From: Candidatus Segatella mututuai
Lineage (GTDB): Bacteria; Bacteroidota; Bacteroidia; Bacteroidales; Bacteroidaceae
Reading direction: 5' to 3'
Assembly: GCA_002439605.1 (NCBI GenBank)
Contig: DJOI01000064.1
Span: forward strand, 3,992 to 11,236
DNA: 7,245 nucleotides
The notes below the pieces were generated by a model. The model was not told where the DNA came from. It saw nothing but the letters and a program-made list of their open reading frames with translations, and did not search any database. A program made the position numbers and the translations under genes. This document shows positions 1 to 6,285 of the stretch, one piece after another (within the stretch, counting starts at the first letter, position 1; the number at the start of each line of letters is the position of its first letter).

Positions 1-48
1 AACCATTAGATGAATCGACCAAGACTTGCACTCACGAAACTCAGCTTG

Positions 49-136
49 CGGAAGGTGGGGGATTCGAACCCCCGGTACGGTAAACCCGCACGTCAGTTTA
101 GCAAACTGGTGGTTTCAGCCACTCACCCAACCTTCC
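49..136 (-). tRNA. tRNA-Ser (anticodon GCU)
   Basis: This 88-nt tRNA reads Ser codons AGC and AGU. The 7-bp acceptor stem is GGAAGGT paired with ACCTTCC, with discriminator base G at 49. The anticodon loop is TTGCTAA, giving anticodon GCU. The T arm is GGGGG-TTCGAAT-CCCCC. A long variable arm (GTGCGG / CCGTAC around a GTTTA loop, with one G-U pair) marks it as class II and so supports Ser. The anticodon stem has a mismatch at its outermost pair. The 3' CCA is not encoded, since the next bases read GCA. It lies downstream of the serpin gene on the same strand but has its own promoter at 186-217. The acceptor, T arm and anticodon are read directly from the sequence. Confidence 0.96.
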
Positions 137-185
137 TTGTCGGACTTGTCAACCGAACGCAAGCATCATTTCTGAAATGCGAGTG

Positions 186-217
186 CAAAGGTAACGCTTT
201 TATTTTATTCCACCAAA
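186..217 (-). promoter_or_regulatory. Bacteroidetes sigma-ABfr-type promoter for tRNA-Ser
   Basis: On the minus strand the -7 element TACCTTTG (186-193) fits the Bacteroidetes consensus TAnnTTTG exactly. The -33 element TTTG (214-217) is separated from it by 20 bases (194-213), within the 19-21 usual for this promoter class. The spacer is A/T-rich. Transcription would start near 175-181, giving a leader of about 40 nt before the tRNA 5' end at 136. The promoter sits entirely in the gap after the serpin stop codon. Confidence 0.8.
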
Positions 218-244
218 TTTTTCGACAATTATTTTTCCTTTATC

Positions 245-1534
245 CTAATTTTCCCCTGTAAACTGCCCTAAGAAGTAGATAGAGCCGCTACGCACATCTG
301 TTATCATATATACGAAAGGATGGTCGGCATGAAACACCACCCTGCGTGGCTCTGGCTGCAAGGAAGTCAGCATAACGGCAGCTGCAGTCACGGCAGCAGC
401 CTTGGTGCCCTCTTCGCTCACCTCTATCTTCGCCTTCTGAAGCATCTTGGAAACATAGACATTGCCCTCGGCAAACTTGCTGAAATCGGCTCTGCTGGAA
501 TCAAACATGGCAGGAGCACCCAACTTGCTGACAATATCGTTGAGCGGGAGTTCCAACTCGGTGGTGAAACGTGGCAACTTCAGGTCTACCACACATTCCT
601 CCATCTGCCTGTTGACGGCAGACAACTTTTCTGCATCGAGCGATTTCATCATCTCGTCGATTGACTTGCCGGCATGAGGCAGCAAGACCGTCATCGCATA
701 GGTGGTGCCATTGCCATAAGGCAGGTTGACGGCAGAGAACACATCATTGTCGGCAAAGAAATACTTGCCGGAACGGTGCATCATATTCACGCGCTTGATG
801 TCGCGGGTATATCCCTTGAAGTTTTCCTGCTTGGTCTCACTCTTATCGAATTTCTTTTTCCAGCTTCCATTAAAGTAGATGGCATTCATGACGTAAGAGA
901 TGGCACTGGCATCCACCTGGTCGATGATGGTAGGAATCATACCGTCGGTGTGCTTCTTGCACCAGTCGTTGATATGGGCTGTCGTCTTGCTGCTTTCGAA
1001 GTCAAGACGCTCTATTCCTGCCTGATAGTTGGCAGACACCGTCTGGACAAAAGCATCCTTCAAGGCATAATGCTTGTTGAGCGCTATATAGTTGGCTATA
1101 TTGACCGTGGTGGAAGGATCGGCTTTGGCGGCATACTGCATCATGCTGCGACTAAGGGCATTCAGATCGTCGAGGGTCATATCGCCCTCACATCCCAAAG
1201 TCTTCAGAATCTCCTGTTGGGTTTGTCCGTCGGCACCATTGGCAAGCATCCCCATGAGGAAAGTAAGACTCAGAGGAGAGATGACTTTGGAGTCGAAGCC
1301 CGACACCTGTGAGAAGAAATTGAGCGCAAACTGATTGTTTCTCCTGACAAATGCCTGCTGGGCATCAGAAAGAATGAGATATCCAGAGTCCATATTCCTC
1401 GCATCTTCCTTCGTAATCTTCACACTGTTGGTACCAACATGCACTTGGTCTTGTGCTTTCTTGCTTGTGCTGCAAGATGTGGCCAGTGCCATTGACATGG
1501 CAGCAAGAGCCACTGTTGTCATTTTCTTGTCCAT
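245..1534 (-). CDS. Serpin-family protease inhibitor, lipoprotein
   Basis: A 429-residue serpin, predicted to be a surface or periplasmic lipoprotein that traps serine or cysteine proteases. A basic, hydrophobic signal ends in ALATSC, so Cys21 is the likely lipidation site; the KK at residues 3-4 supports the first Met. Serpin landmarks follow in order: SKVISPLSL (82-90) and GMLANGADGQT (95-105), HINDW (187-191), NAIYFNGSW (217-225), DLKLPRF (317-323), and the C-terminal block FHADHPFVYM to FLGQF (401-425). The hinge EEGTKAAAVTAAAV (374-387) has Gly at P15, Thr at P14 and small residues at P12-P9, as inhibitory serpins require. Counting from the hinge and from HPF gives P1 Thr390 and P1' Ser391. 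The length is normal once the roughly 40-residue N-terminal extension is allowed for. The gene lies 158 nt after a secreted C69 peptidase. No clear TAnnTTTG promoter is visible in that gap. The family call is very secure; the target protease is unknown. Confidence 0.95.
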   Translation of the reverse strand: MDKKMTTVALAAMSMALATSCSTSKKAQDQVHVGTNSVKITKEDARNMDSGYLILSDAQQAFVRRNNQFALNFFSQVSGFDSKVISPLSLTFLMGMLANGADGQTQQEILKTLGCEGDMTLDDLNALSRSMMQYAAKADPSTTVNIANYIALNKHYALKDAFVQTVSANYQAGIERLDFESSKTTAHINDWCKKHTDGMIPTIIDQVDASAISYVMNAIYFNGSWKKKFDKSETKQENFKGYTRDIKRVNMMHRSGKYFFADNDVFSAVNLPYGNGTTYAMTVLLPHAGKSIDEMMKSLDAEKLSAVNRQMEECVVDLKLPRFTTELELPLNDIVSKLGAPAMFDSSRADFSKFAEGNVYVSKMLQKAKIEVSEEGTKAAAVTAAAVMLTSLQPEPRRVVFHADHPFVYMITDVRSGSIYFLGQFTGEN

Positions 1535-1692
1535 AATCTCTTATTTGTTGTTTTGTATCTGATTAAACGTCAATCTGATATAATCATTGCACGCCAGACA
1601 TGGCTTTTAACCGACATTAACGAAAAAAGGGCAAAAGAATGTACAACACTCCCCCACCCTTTTTATCTATTTATCTTTTTACTCCTGCGCCT

Positions 1693-3348
1693 TTACTCGG
1701 CTGGACAGACAAACTTATCACCTGTCTGCTTGATGAGCTCCTTGGCATATTTCTCCGGATAGCCAGGACGAGCCACCTTTGCACCCAAACCTTCAGGGGT
1801 GCGCACGAACTTGCCGTCCTTGGTAGTCGGCTTGACAATCATGTCGTTGTATTTCACCACCATGAAGGTAAAGAGTTGCTTCCAGCGAGCCAACATCTGC
1901 TGCGCCTTCTCGATGCCATAATCGTTGAGATACTTCATTGCCTGCTGTGGATTCTTGGCATACAAATCCTGCGCTTTCGCCTCAACCTCCTGTTGGGCAG
2001 CAAAATAACTGTTGTCCAGACTGTCACGTACCTCCTTCAAGGAAGGGAACATCTGGCTGTAACGAGGATAGACCATGTTGCTCACCATGTTGCACACCCA
2101 ATAGGCATTCTTGTCGCTGAAAGTCACGGCATCAGCTCCAGGAGTGTTGTAGCACTCTGGCTGAACCGTAGAAGAACAATAGATCGGAGTAAAAGCCACC
2201 ATGTTGGCATCGTCGTTGCCAAACCACAGCACACCGCCAATCTCACGTGGCAACCAAGATCGCATCTGGCTCACATAGACAAAACCGCTCTGTTGTGTGC
2301 TGGTAGGACGCTCGTTGAAACATTGCTTGCCATCCACCTTGAACATCAAAGGTGTTGGTCGATAAGGCATCTGCCAAATGCCGCCGCCGAGGTCATCTCC
2401 ATCAGCCACGGACAAAGGTGTACCCTCGTAATGGTCGCGCATGCAAGCCTCCACGTCCTGCACACTCACCTTCTTGTCTGGCACTACCCAAAGTGGCATA
2501 TCCTCTGCCTTGGGATCCTTGCCAAGAGCCCAAGGCAAGTAACGACTCATGTCCTTGAAATGATTGAAGAAAGCCCAGGCACGAGCATCGCAGAAGCGAC
2601 GACCAGAAAAGTCTGGTTTGGCATACGCCATTTTCCATGAGAAGTCGGCATCCTTGCCAGTAAACCACCCCTTGCTGCGAGCAAAAGCCACCACATCCTT
2701 GGCAAACATTACATTCTTCTTATCCTTCATGTTGAACTTGCCGATACGGCTCTGGTTGGCATGGGCACAGATGGCATCGTCTGGAATGCGCTGGGCCACC
2801 CAGACCACGCCCTTTGAGCCAGGTCCCTTGCCCATCATCTCCATGATCCAAGCCTCGTTAGGGTCGCAGATGGTGAAGGTCTCGCCCTCAGAATTGTAAC
2901 CGTAAGTCTCAGCCAAAGTCGTCATCACCTTGATGGCCTCACGAGCTGTCTTGGAACGCTGCAAGGCAAGATAGATGAGGGAACCGTAGTCGATGATACC
3001 CGTGGAATCGACCATCTCCTCACGACCACCATAAGTAGTCTCGCCTATCGTCACCTGATACTCGTTGATATTGCCGATGACATTATAAGTCTCAGCTGCC
3101 TCCGGAATCTCCCCATGATACTTGTTGGTATCCCAGTCGAAGATCTTTCGCATCTCTCCCTTGGCGTGCTTAGCGGCAGGAAAATGACAGAGGTTCTGAA
3201 ACATGCCATAGTCGTCGGCACTGTAAGAACAGATGACAGAACCATCGACAGAAGCCTTCTTACCCACGATGAAATTGGTGCAAGCACCAGCATCCAATGT
3301 ACAGCCCATTATAGCAGCCAACAAGGCCGAATAAAAAATCTTATTCAT
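1693..3348 (-). CDS. Secreted C69-family (PepD-like) dipeptidase
   Basis: A 551-residue exported peptidase of family C69, N-terminal-nucleophile hydrolases that cleave dipeptides or short peptides. A signal peptide covers residues 1-22 and ends AGA, followed by CTNFIVGKKASVDGS (23-37), the family's N-terminal signature with Cys23 as the expected nucleophile. Cleavage between Ala22 and Cys23 would expose the catalytic amine directly. Further family-typical stretches are IGNINEYQVTIGETTYGGRE (91-110), WVAQRIPDD (183-191) and HANQSRI (196-202). The length fits the larger Bacteroidetes members. A second Cys at residue 16 (IMGC) makes a lipoprotein reading possible but less likely, because that signal would be very short. 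AAGG about 10 nt before the ATG may act as a ribosome binding site. It lies 115 nt after nadC, with a hairpin between them, and 158 nt before the serpin. Family assignment is strong; the physiological substrate is unknown. Confidence 0.92.
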   Translation of the reverse strand: MNKIFYSALLAAIMGCTLDAGACTNFIVGKKASVDGSVICSYSADDYGMFQNLCHFPAAKHAKGEMRKIFDWDTNKYHGEIPEAAETYNVIGNINEYQVTIGETTYGGREEMVDSTGIIDYGSLIYLALQRSKTAREAIKVMTTLAETYGYNSEGETFTICDPNEAWIMEMMGKGPGSKGVVWVAQRIPDDAICAHANQSRIGKFNMKDKKNVMFAKDVVAFARSKGWFTGKDADFSWKMAYAKPDFSGRRFCDARAWAFFNHFKDMSRYLPWALGKDPKAEDMPLWVVPDKKVSVQDVEACMRDHYEGTPLSVADGDDLGGGIWQMPYRPTPLMFKVDGKQCFNERPTSTQQSGFVYVSQMRSWLPREIGGVLWFGNDDANMVAFTPIYCSSTVQPECYNTPGADAVTFSDKNAYWVCNMVSNMVYPRYSQMFPSLKEVRDSLDNSYFAAQQEVEAKAQDLYAKNPQQAMKYLNDYGIEKAQQMLARWKQLFTFMVVKYNDMIVKPTTKDGKFVRTPEGLGAKVARPGYPEKYAKELIKQTGDKFVCPAE

Positions 3349-3377
3349 ATATTTTATACCTTATTATAATATAACAA

Positions 3378-3404
3378 AGGAGTTAGAAAGAAATCCTAAC
3401 TCCT
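3378..3404 (-). terminator. Perfect 9-bp hairpin, possible nadC terminator
   Basis: Bases 3378-3386 (AGGAGTTAG) are exactly complementary to 3396-3404 (CTAACTCCT), with a 9-base loop. Read on the minus strand, the stem is followed by TTTGTTATATT, a weak and interrupted T tract. It lies between the nadC stop and the C69 peptidase start, so it could be an intrinsic terminator for the upstream operon or a leader structure of the peptidase mRNA. The right arm in transcript order ends 29 nt before the peptidase ATG. The T tract is poorer than in a strong terminator. Confidence 0.4.
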
Positions 3405-3436
3405 CCTATTTGATTCGTGAAAAACATCTAAATTTC

Positions 3437-3465
3437 CACTCTCCATTCTTCAACTCTTCACTTTT
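3437..3465. repeat. Degenerate 7-8 bp pyrimidine-strand tandem repeat
   Basis: Four consecutive units read CACTCTC, CATTCTT, CAACTCTT and CACTTTT on the plus strand; the minus strand is correspondingly purine-rich (GTGAAGAGTTGAAGAATGG). The array starts in the nadC stop codon and occupies the first part of the nadC-C69 gap. From general familiarity, intergenic runs of CACTCTTCACTCTT type are common in Bacteroidetes genomes. No function is assigned. Confidence 0.4.
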
Positions 3466-4315
3466 ACTCGCAAGCCTTAAAACTCATATCAAGACCCTTA
3501 ACACTATGTGTCAAAGCACCTACGGAGATGAAATCAACTCCCTGCTCGGCATAGTCGCGGATGGTATCATAAGTGATGCCACCAGAAGACTCCATCTCAT
3601 ACTTGCCCGCGATCATGTCAACCGCCTTCTTTGTATCAGGCACAGAGAAATTGTCGAGCATGATGCGATTGACGCCTCCGTGCTTCAACACCCGATCGAG
3701 CTCATCGAAACTACGAACCTCTATCTCAATCTTCAAGTCGAGTCCTTTTTCCTTTAGATATGCGTGACAGCGGTCGATGGCATTGTCAATGCCACCAGCG
3801 AAATCTATGTGATTGTCCTTCAACAGAATCATATCAAAAAGACCGATACGATGATTCATGCCACCCCCAATCTTGACGGCCTGCTTCTCAAGCATACGCA
3901 TACCAGGTGTTGTCTTACGTGTATCGAGAACATGGGTTTTTGTTCCCTCCAAGCGCTTTACATACTTGGCTGTCATGGTGGCTATACCACTCATGCGCTG
4001 CATGATGTTGAGCATCAATCGTTCTGTCTGGAGCAAGGAACGAGTTTTACCTTCCACCACCATGGCGATGTCGCCTTTTTTCACGGGAGTTCCGTCCTGG
4101 ATGAGCACTTTCACCTTCATGGTAGGGTCGAAACGTGCAAACACCTTCTTGGCTATCTCCACGCCTGCCAAGATGCCGTCTTCCTTAATCAGCAAATGGC
4201 TTTTGCCCATAGCATCCTCAGGGATGCAACAGAGGGTGGTATGGTCACCATCACCAATATCCTCGGCAAAAGCCAAGTCTATCAACTTATCTTCCAATTG
4301 ATCTACACTTAACAT
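3464..4315 (-). CDS. nadC: Nicotinate-nucleotide pyrophosphorylase (quinolinate phosphoribosyltransferase)
   Basis: A 283-residue cytoplasmic enzyme converting quinolinate and PRPP to nicotinate mononucleotide, CO2 and pyrophosphate, the third step of de novo NAD synthesis. The N-terminal domain (1-110) includes EDIGDGDHTT (18-27). The barrel carries the hallmark DTRKTTPGMR (131-140), with Arg133 and Lys134 in the quinolinate/PRPP site, GGGMNHRIGL (150-159, His155-Arg156), ILLKDNHI (163-170, Lys166), IEIEV (196-200), MLDNF (219-223), SSGGI (243-247) and SVGALTHS (265-271 region). All expected catalytic blocks are present and the length is standard. The ATG at 4313-4315 starts at the normal family N-terminus; no Shine-Dalgarno is visible. 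nadA and nadB are not in the window. The 63-nt upstream gap has no clear promoter, so read-through from the lspA operon is possible. Confidence 0.97.
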   Translation of the reverse strand: MLSVDQLEDKLIDLAFAEDIGDGDHTTLCCIPEDAMGKSHLLIKEDGILAGVEIAKKVFARFDPTMKVKVLIQDGTPVKKGDIAMVVEGKTRSLLQTERLMLNIMQRMSGIATMTAKYVKRLEGTKTHVLDTRKTTPGMRMLEKQAVKIGGGMNHRIGLFDMILLKDNHIDFAGGIDNAIDRCHAYLKEKGLDLKIEIEVRSFDELDRVLKHGGVNRIMLDNFSVPDTKKAVDMIAGKYEMESSGGITYDTIRDYAEQGVDFISVGALTHSVKGLDMSFKACE

Positions 4316-4378
4316 AATCTATTGTTTTATAGTTAATGATTACTCACAAATAATAACGTCTGCCTGCGCCACGGGATT

Positions 4379-4594
4379 CTATGTTCCCAACAGACGCCCA
4401 CGATGGTAAGCCTTGAGATGGCCAGCTTCGTCTGCTTTTACCTCGATGACACCACCCAGCCATTCTGTCATAGGTTGTTCGTATAGAAAGGGAAAACTCC
4501 GTATCACAATGCCATCGTCAGACAACTCTACAATTCCCTGCTCTATGGTCGTTCCATCATACAGGAGAACTTGATGGGCAGCATATCTCTTCAT
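4379..4594 (-). CDS. Small protein of unknown function, amidohydrolase N-terminus-like
   Basis: A 71-residue protein starting MKRYAAHQVLLYDG. I do not recognise a named family. It looks like an all-beta fold: alternating hydrophobic strands with turns at DG (13-14), DDG (26-28) and GG (47-48), and no signal peptide, membrane segment or Cys. The pattern AAH...GIVELSDDGIVI...TEWLGGVIEV resembles the small N-terminal beta-domain that precedes the barrel in amidohydrolases, but the metal-binding HxH and the whole barrel are absent. I chose ATG 4592-4594; an in-frame TTG at 4616-4618 would add 8 residues and start 3 nt after the DUF4296 stop. Placement inside the lspA-nadC run, with a 27-nt gap upstream, supports a real gene. 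Function unknown; the amidohydrolase resemblance is from memory and is tentative. Confidence 0.72.
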   Translation of the reverse strand: MKRYAAHQVLLYDGTTIEQGIVELSDDGIVIRSFPFLYEQPMTEWLGGVIEVKADEAGHLKAYHRGRLLGT

Positions 4595-4621
4595 TCCTTC
4601 TATCGCCTTAGCCGCCAACTA

Positions 4622-5650
4622 CTATCTAATAGCTTTTACATCAGCCATTTCCATCTTTTTCAGTTCTCGTGGAACAAGAAGTTTCCTGTTGGCAGGAGCA
4701 GGCTTCAGAGGCATATCTGCCTTGCGGGCTGCTGGCTTTGGAGAAACAGACGCATCAGCTGGCTCCATGGATTCAGACGGGGCATTCACCTGAGACTTGC
4801 CCATACTGTCCTTGTCTGTCGGGGTGACATTCGGTGAGACAGTTATTGGCTGCAAAGGTTTCTTATGCATCTTTATCATGCGGATATGATCCAAGAACAT
4901 CAACTTGAGCGTTGTTGCCGAGTTGAAATCGTTGGAGAAATCTCCACTATTGAGCAAGAAAAATCCCTTGACACTCTTGATGCCAAGCGTATCACGGTCT
5001 TCTACCTGCATGGAGTAATGCTGCGAACTCTGCACATGAACCACTTGCGAGGCTATACTGTCATTACTGAACTGAACGGCCAATACCGCCAATCCGTCAC
5101 GAATACCATCCTGATAGATAAAGCGCGACTCAAAATCAAGCATGATGCAATCGCCCTTGTGGAAAGACGTGTCAGCCTTCACCTCAAAGTTGTAGTAGTT
5201 GAATGGTTTGGCTGTCACAAACACCATAGAACGCGCACCTCGCCAAATATTGGCTGTATCGCCAGAAGATGCCAACTCGCCAAAACGACTCTGGTCGCTG
5301 GCATCAGCTCCCAAAGATACCGCCTCGTCATTAAGACGATCGCCAAGATTCTTGTAGATGGTATACAACTTGTCGGTATGACGCATGTAATAAACCAGCG
5401 AGGAGTCGAATTCTGCCGAGGTTACACCATATTTGCGCAACACGGCATCCTTGTAGACAAACCGCTGTGTTTCATCACCACCCTCATTCTGCACCATGGC
5501 CAAAGCTATATGATAATCGTAAAGAATGTTCTCCATCTTGTCCTGCGACAACACATCATTGGGCAGACTTGGCTTGCAACCCGTAAGCGACATACAGAAT
5601 ACCGACATGACGAGGACAAACAGCAACAGAGTTTGCTTCATTTTTAGCAT
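4622..5650 (-). CDS. DUF4296 domain-containing lipoprotein
   Basis: A 342-residue predicted lipoprotein. The signal has Lys at 3 and 5, a hydrophobic core, and lipobox LTGC with Cys25 as the lipidation site. Residues about 29-107 (LPNDVLSQDKMENILYDYHIALAM, split here as LPNDVLSQDKMEN and ILYDYHIALAM, then a KYGVTSAEFDSSLVYY stretch) match the helical DUF4296 family, which has no known function. Residues about 135-262 look beta-rich and may form a sandwich domain. Residues about 265-325 are a Pro/Lys/Ala/Ser-rich tail, probably unstructured. The start ATG overlaps the lspA stop in ATGCTAA; an AAGGAGG 7 nt upstream supports it, though Met4, just after the lspA stop, is an alternative that keeps the same lipobox. 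Tight coupling to lspA suggests the product is an envelope protein matured by LspA. Family call is good; role unknown. Confidence 0.88.
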   Translation of the reverse strand: MLKMKQTLLLFVLVMSVFCMSLTGCKPSLPNDVLSQDKMENILYDYHIALAMVQNEGGDETQRFVYKDAVLRKYGVTSAEFDSSLVYYMRHTDKLYTIYKNLGDRLNDEAVSLGADASDQSRFGELASSGDTANIWRGARSMVFVTAKPFNYYNFEVKADTSFHKGDCIMLDFESRFIYQDGIRDGLAVLAVQFSNDSIASQVVHVQSSQHYSMQVEDRDTLGIKSVKGFFLLNSGDFSNDFNSATTLKLMFLDHIRMIKMHKKPLQPITVSPNVTPTDKDSMGKSQVNAPSESMEPADASVSPKPAARKADMPLKPAPANRKLLVPRELKKMEMADVKAIR

Positions 5651-6282
5651 ACCTTTTCCTCCTTCTTACCTAAAGCCTCCAACTCCTTGCGACAAAAGAG
5701 CAAGAGGGAAATAATCCCCACCGAAACACAAGAGTCGGCAAAGTTGAATACTGGGTCGAAAAAAGTAAACTCGTTTCCTCCCCAAAATGGAACCCAAGAA
5801 GGCCAGATAAACGTAAACAAAGGGAAACGGAACATATCAACAACCTTACCCAACATAAATGCGGAATAACCGGTGCCAAAAGGGACAAAATAGGCTGTAT
5901 AGAACGGTGTGGAGGCTGTGAATATGAGACCATAGAACATGGAGTCTATCATATTCCCAATAGCACCTGTGGTAACCAAAGCTACCATATAGACATACAG
6001 AAGGCGATGAGAGCCCGCCTTGATGATACGGTGTAAATACCATATCAGAACAATAATGGCAACTGTACGCAACAAACTAAGAGTGAGTTTGTTGATAAAC
6101 GACATTCCCCATGCCATGCCATTGTTCTCCACAAAATCTATAAAGAACCAATCGGTTACACGAACGGACTCACCAAGGTAAAAGTGGGTCTTGACATAAA
6201 GTTTAATCATCTGATCGATGACAAGCAATATCACCACCATTGCCATGACGAGCCATCCTGTATGAATTTTACATAGCTTCAT
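5644..6282 (-). CDS. lspA: Lipoprotein signal peptidase (signal peptidase II)
   Basis: A 212-residue inner-membrane aspartyl protease that removes signal peptides from lipidated prolipoproteins. Four membrane segments are visible at about 11-29, 69-84, 95-115 and 180-197. Conserved parts include IDQMIKLYV (22-30, with Asp23 and Lys27), VENNGMAWG (51-59), GAIGNMIDS (106-114) with catalytic Asp113, VVDMF (147-151), and FNFADSCVSVG (179-189) with catalytic Asp183. Two insertions, about 119-146 and 152-176, make it longer than the roughly 165-residue E. coli enzyme; this looks typical of Bacteroidetes. The usual Arg after the first catalytic Asp is Ser114. The ATG lies 3 nt after the upstream DksA-family stop, and its stop overlaps the next gene by 7 nt, so translation is probably coupled on both sides. 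Identity is secure. Confidence 0.96.
   Translation of the reverse strand: MKLCKIHTGWLVMAMVVILLVIDQMIKLYVKTHFYLGESVRVTDWFFIDFVENNGMAWGMSFINKLTLSLLRTVAIIVLIWYLHRIIKAGSHRLLYVYMVALVTTGAIGNMIDSMFYGLIFTASTPFYTAYFVPFGTGYSAFMLGKVVDMFRFPLFTFIWPSWVPFWGGNEFTFFDPVFNFADSCVSVGIISLLLFCRKELEALGKKEEKVC
5658..5664 (-). promoter_or_regulatory. Shine-Dalgarno AAGGAGG for the DUF4296 gene
   Basis: On the minus strand AAGGAGG sits 7 nt before the ATG at 5648-5650. It lies inside the lspA 3' end, where it also encodes Lys-Lys-Glu-Glu-Lys, so it could be coincidence. If used, it favours the upstream start (MLKMKQ) over Met4, which would be 16 nt away. Strong Shine-Dalgarno sequences are otherwise missing in this window. 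Confidence 0.5.
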
Positions 6283-6285
6283 TTA

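Noticed and set aside
1..48. Possible terminator or second tRNA after tRNA-Ser
   Set aside because: No stem-loop with a T tract and no tRNA-like arms are visible in these bases.
674..1312. Plus-strand open frame of 212 codons opposite the serpin
   Set aside because: It lies entirely within the serpin coding sequence, which has full-length family homology; no motif or plausible start context was seen.
1535..1692. Possible promoter or terminator between the C69 peptidase and the serpin
   Set aside because: I searched the minus strand for TAnnTTTG with a TTTG at 19-21 bp and for a stable stem with a T tract, and found neither in convincing form.
1639..2640. Long plus-strand open frame of 333 codons opposite the C69 peptidase
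   Set aside because: It is antisense to a gene with clear family motifs, has no recognisable domain, and its composition (His/Leu/Arg-rich) is what the complement of that gene would give.
4316..4378. Possible promoter upstream of nadC (TATTATTTG on the minus strand)
   Set aside because: The element has one base too many for TAnnTTTG and no TTTG at the right distance upstream.
4865..5647. Plus-strand open frame of 260 codons opposite the DUF4296 gene
   Set aside because: It is a shadow of the lipoprotein gene, with no signal, domain or upstream promoter of its own.
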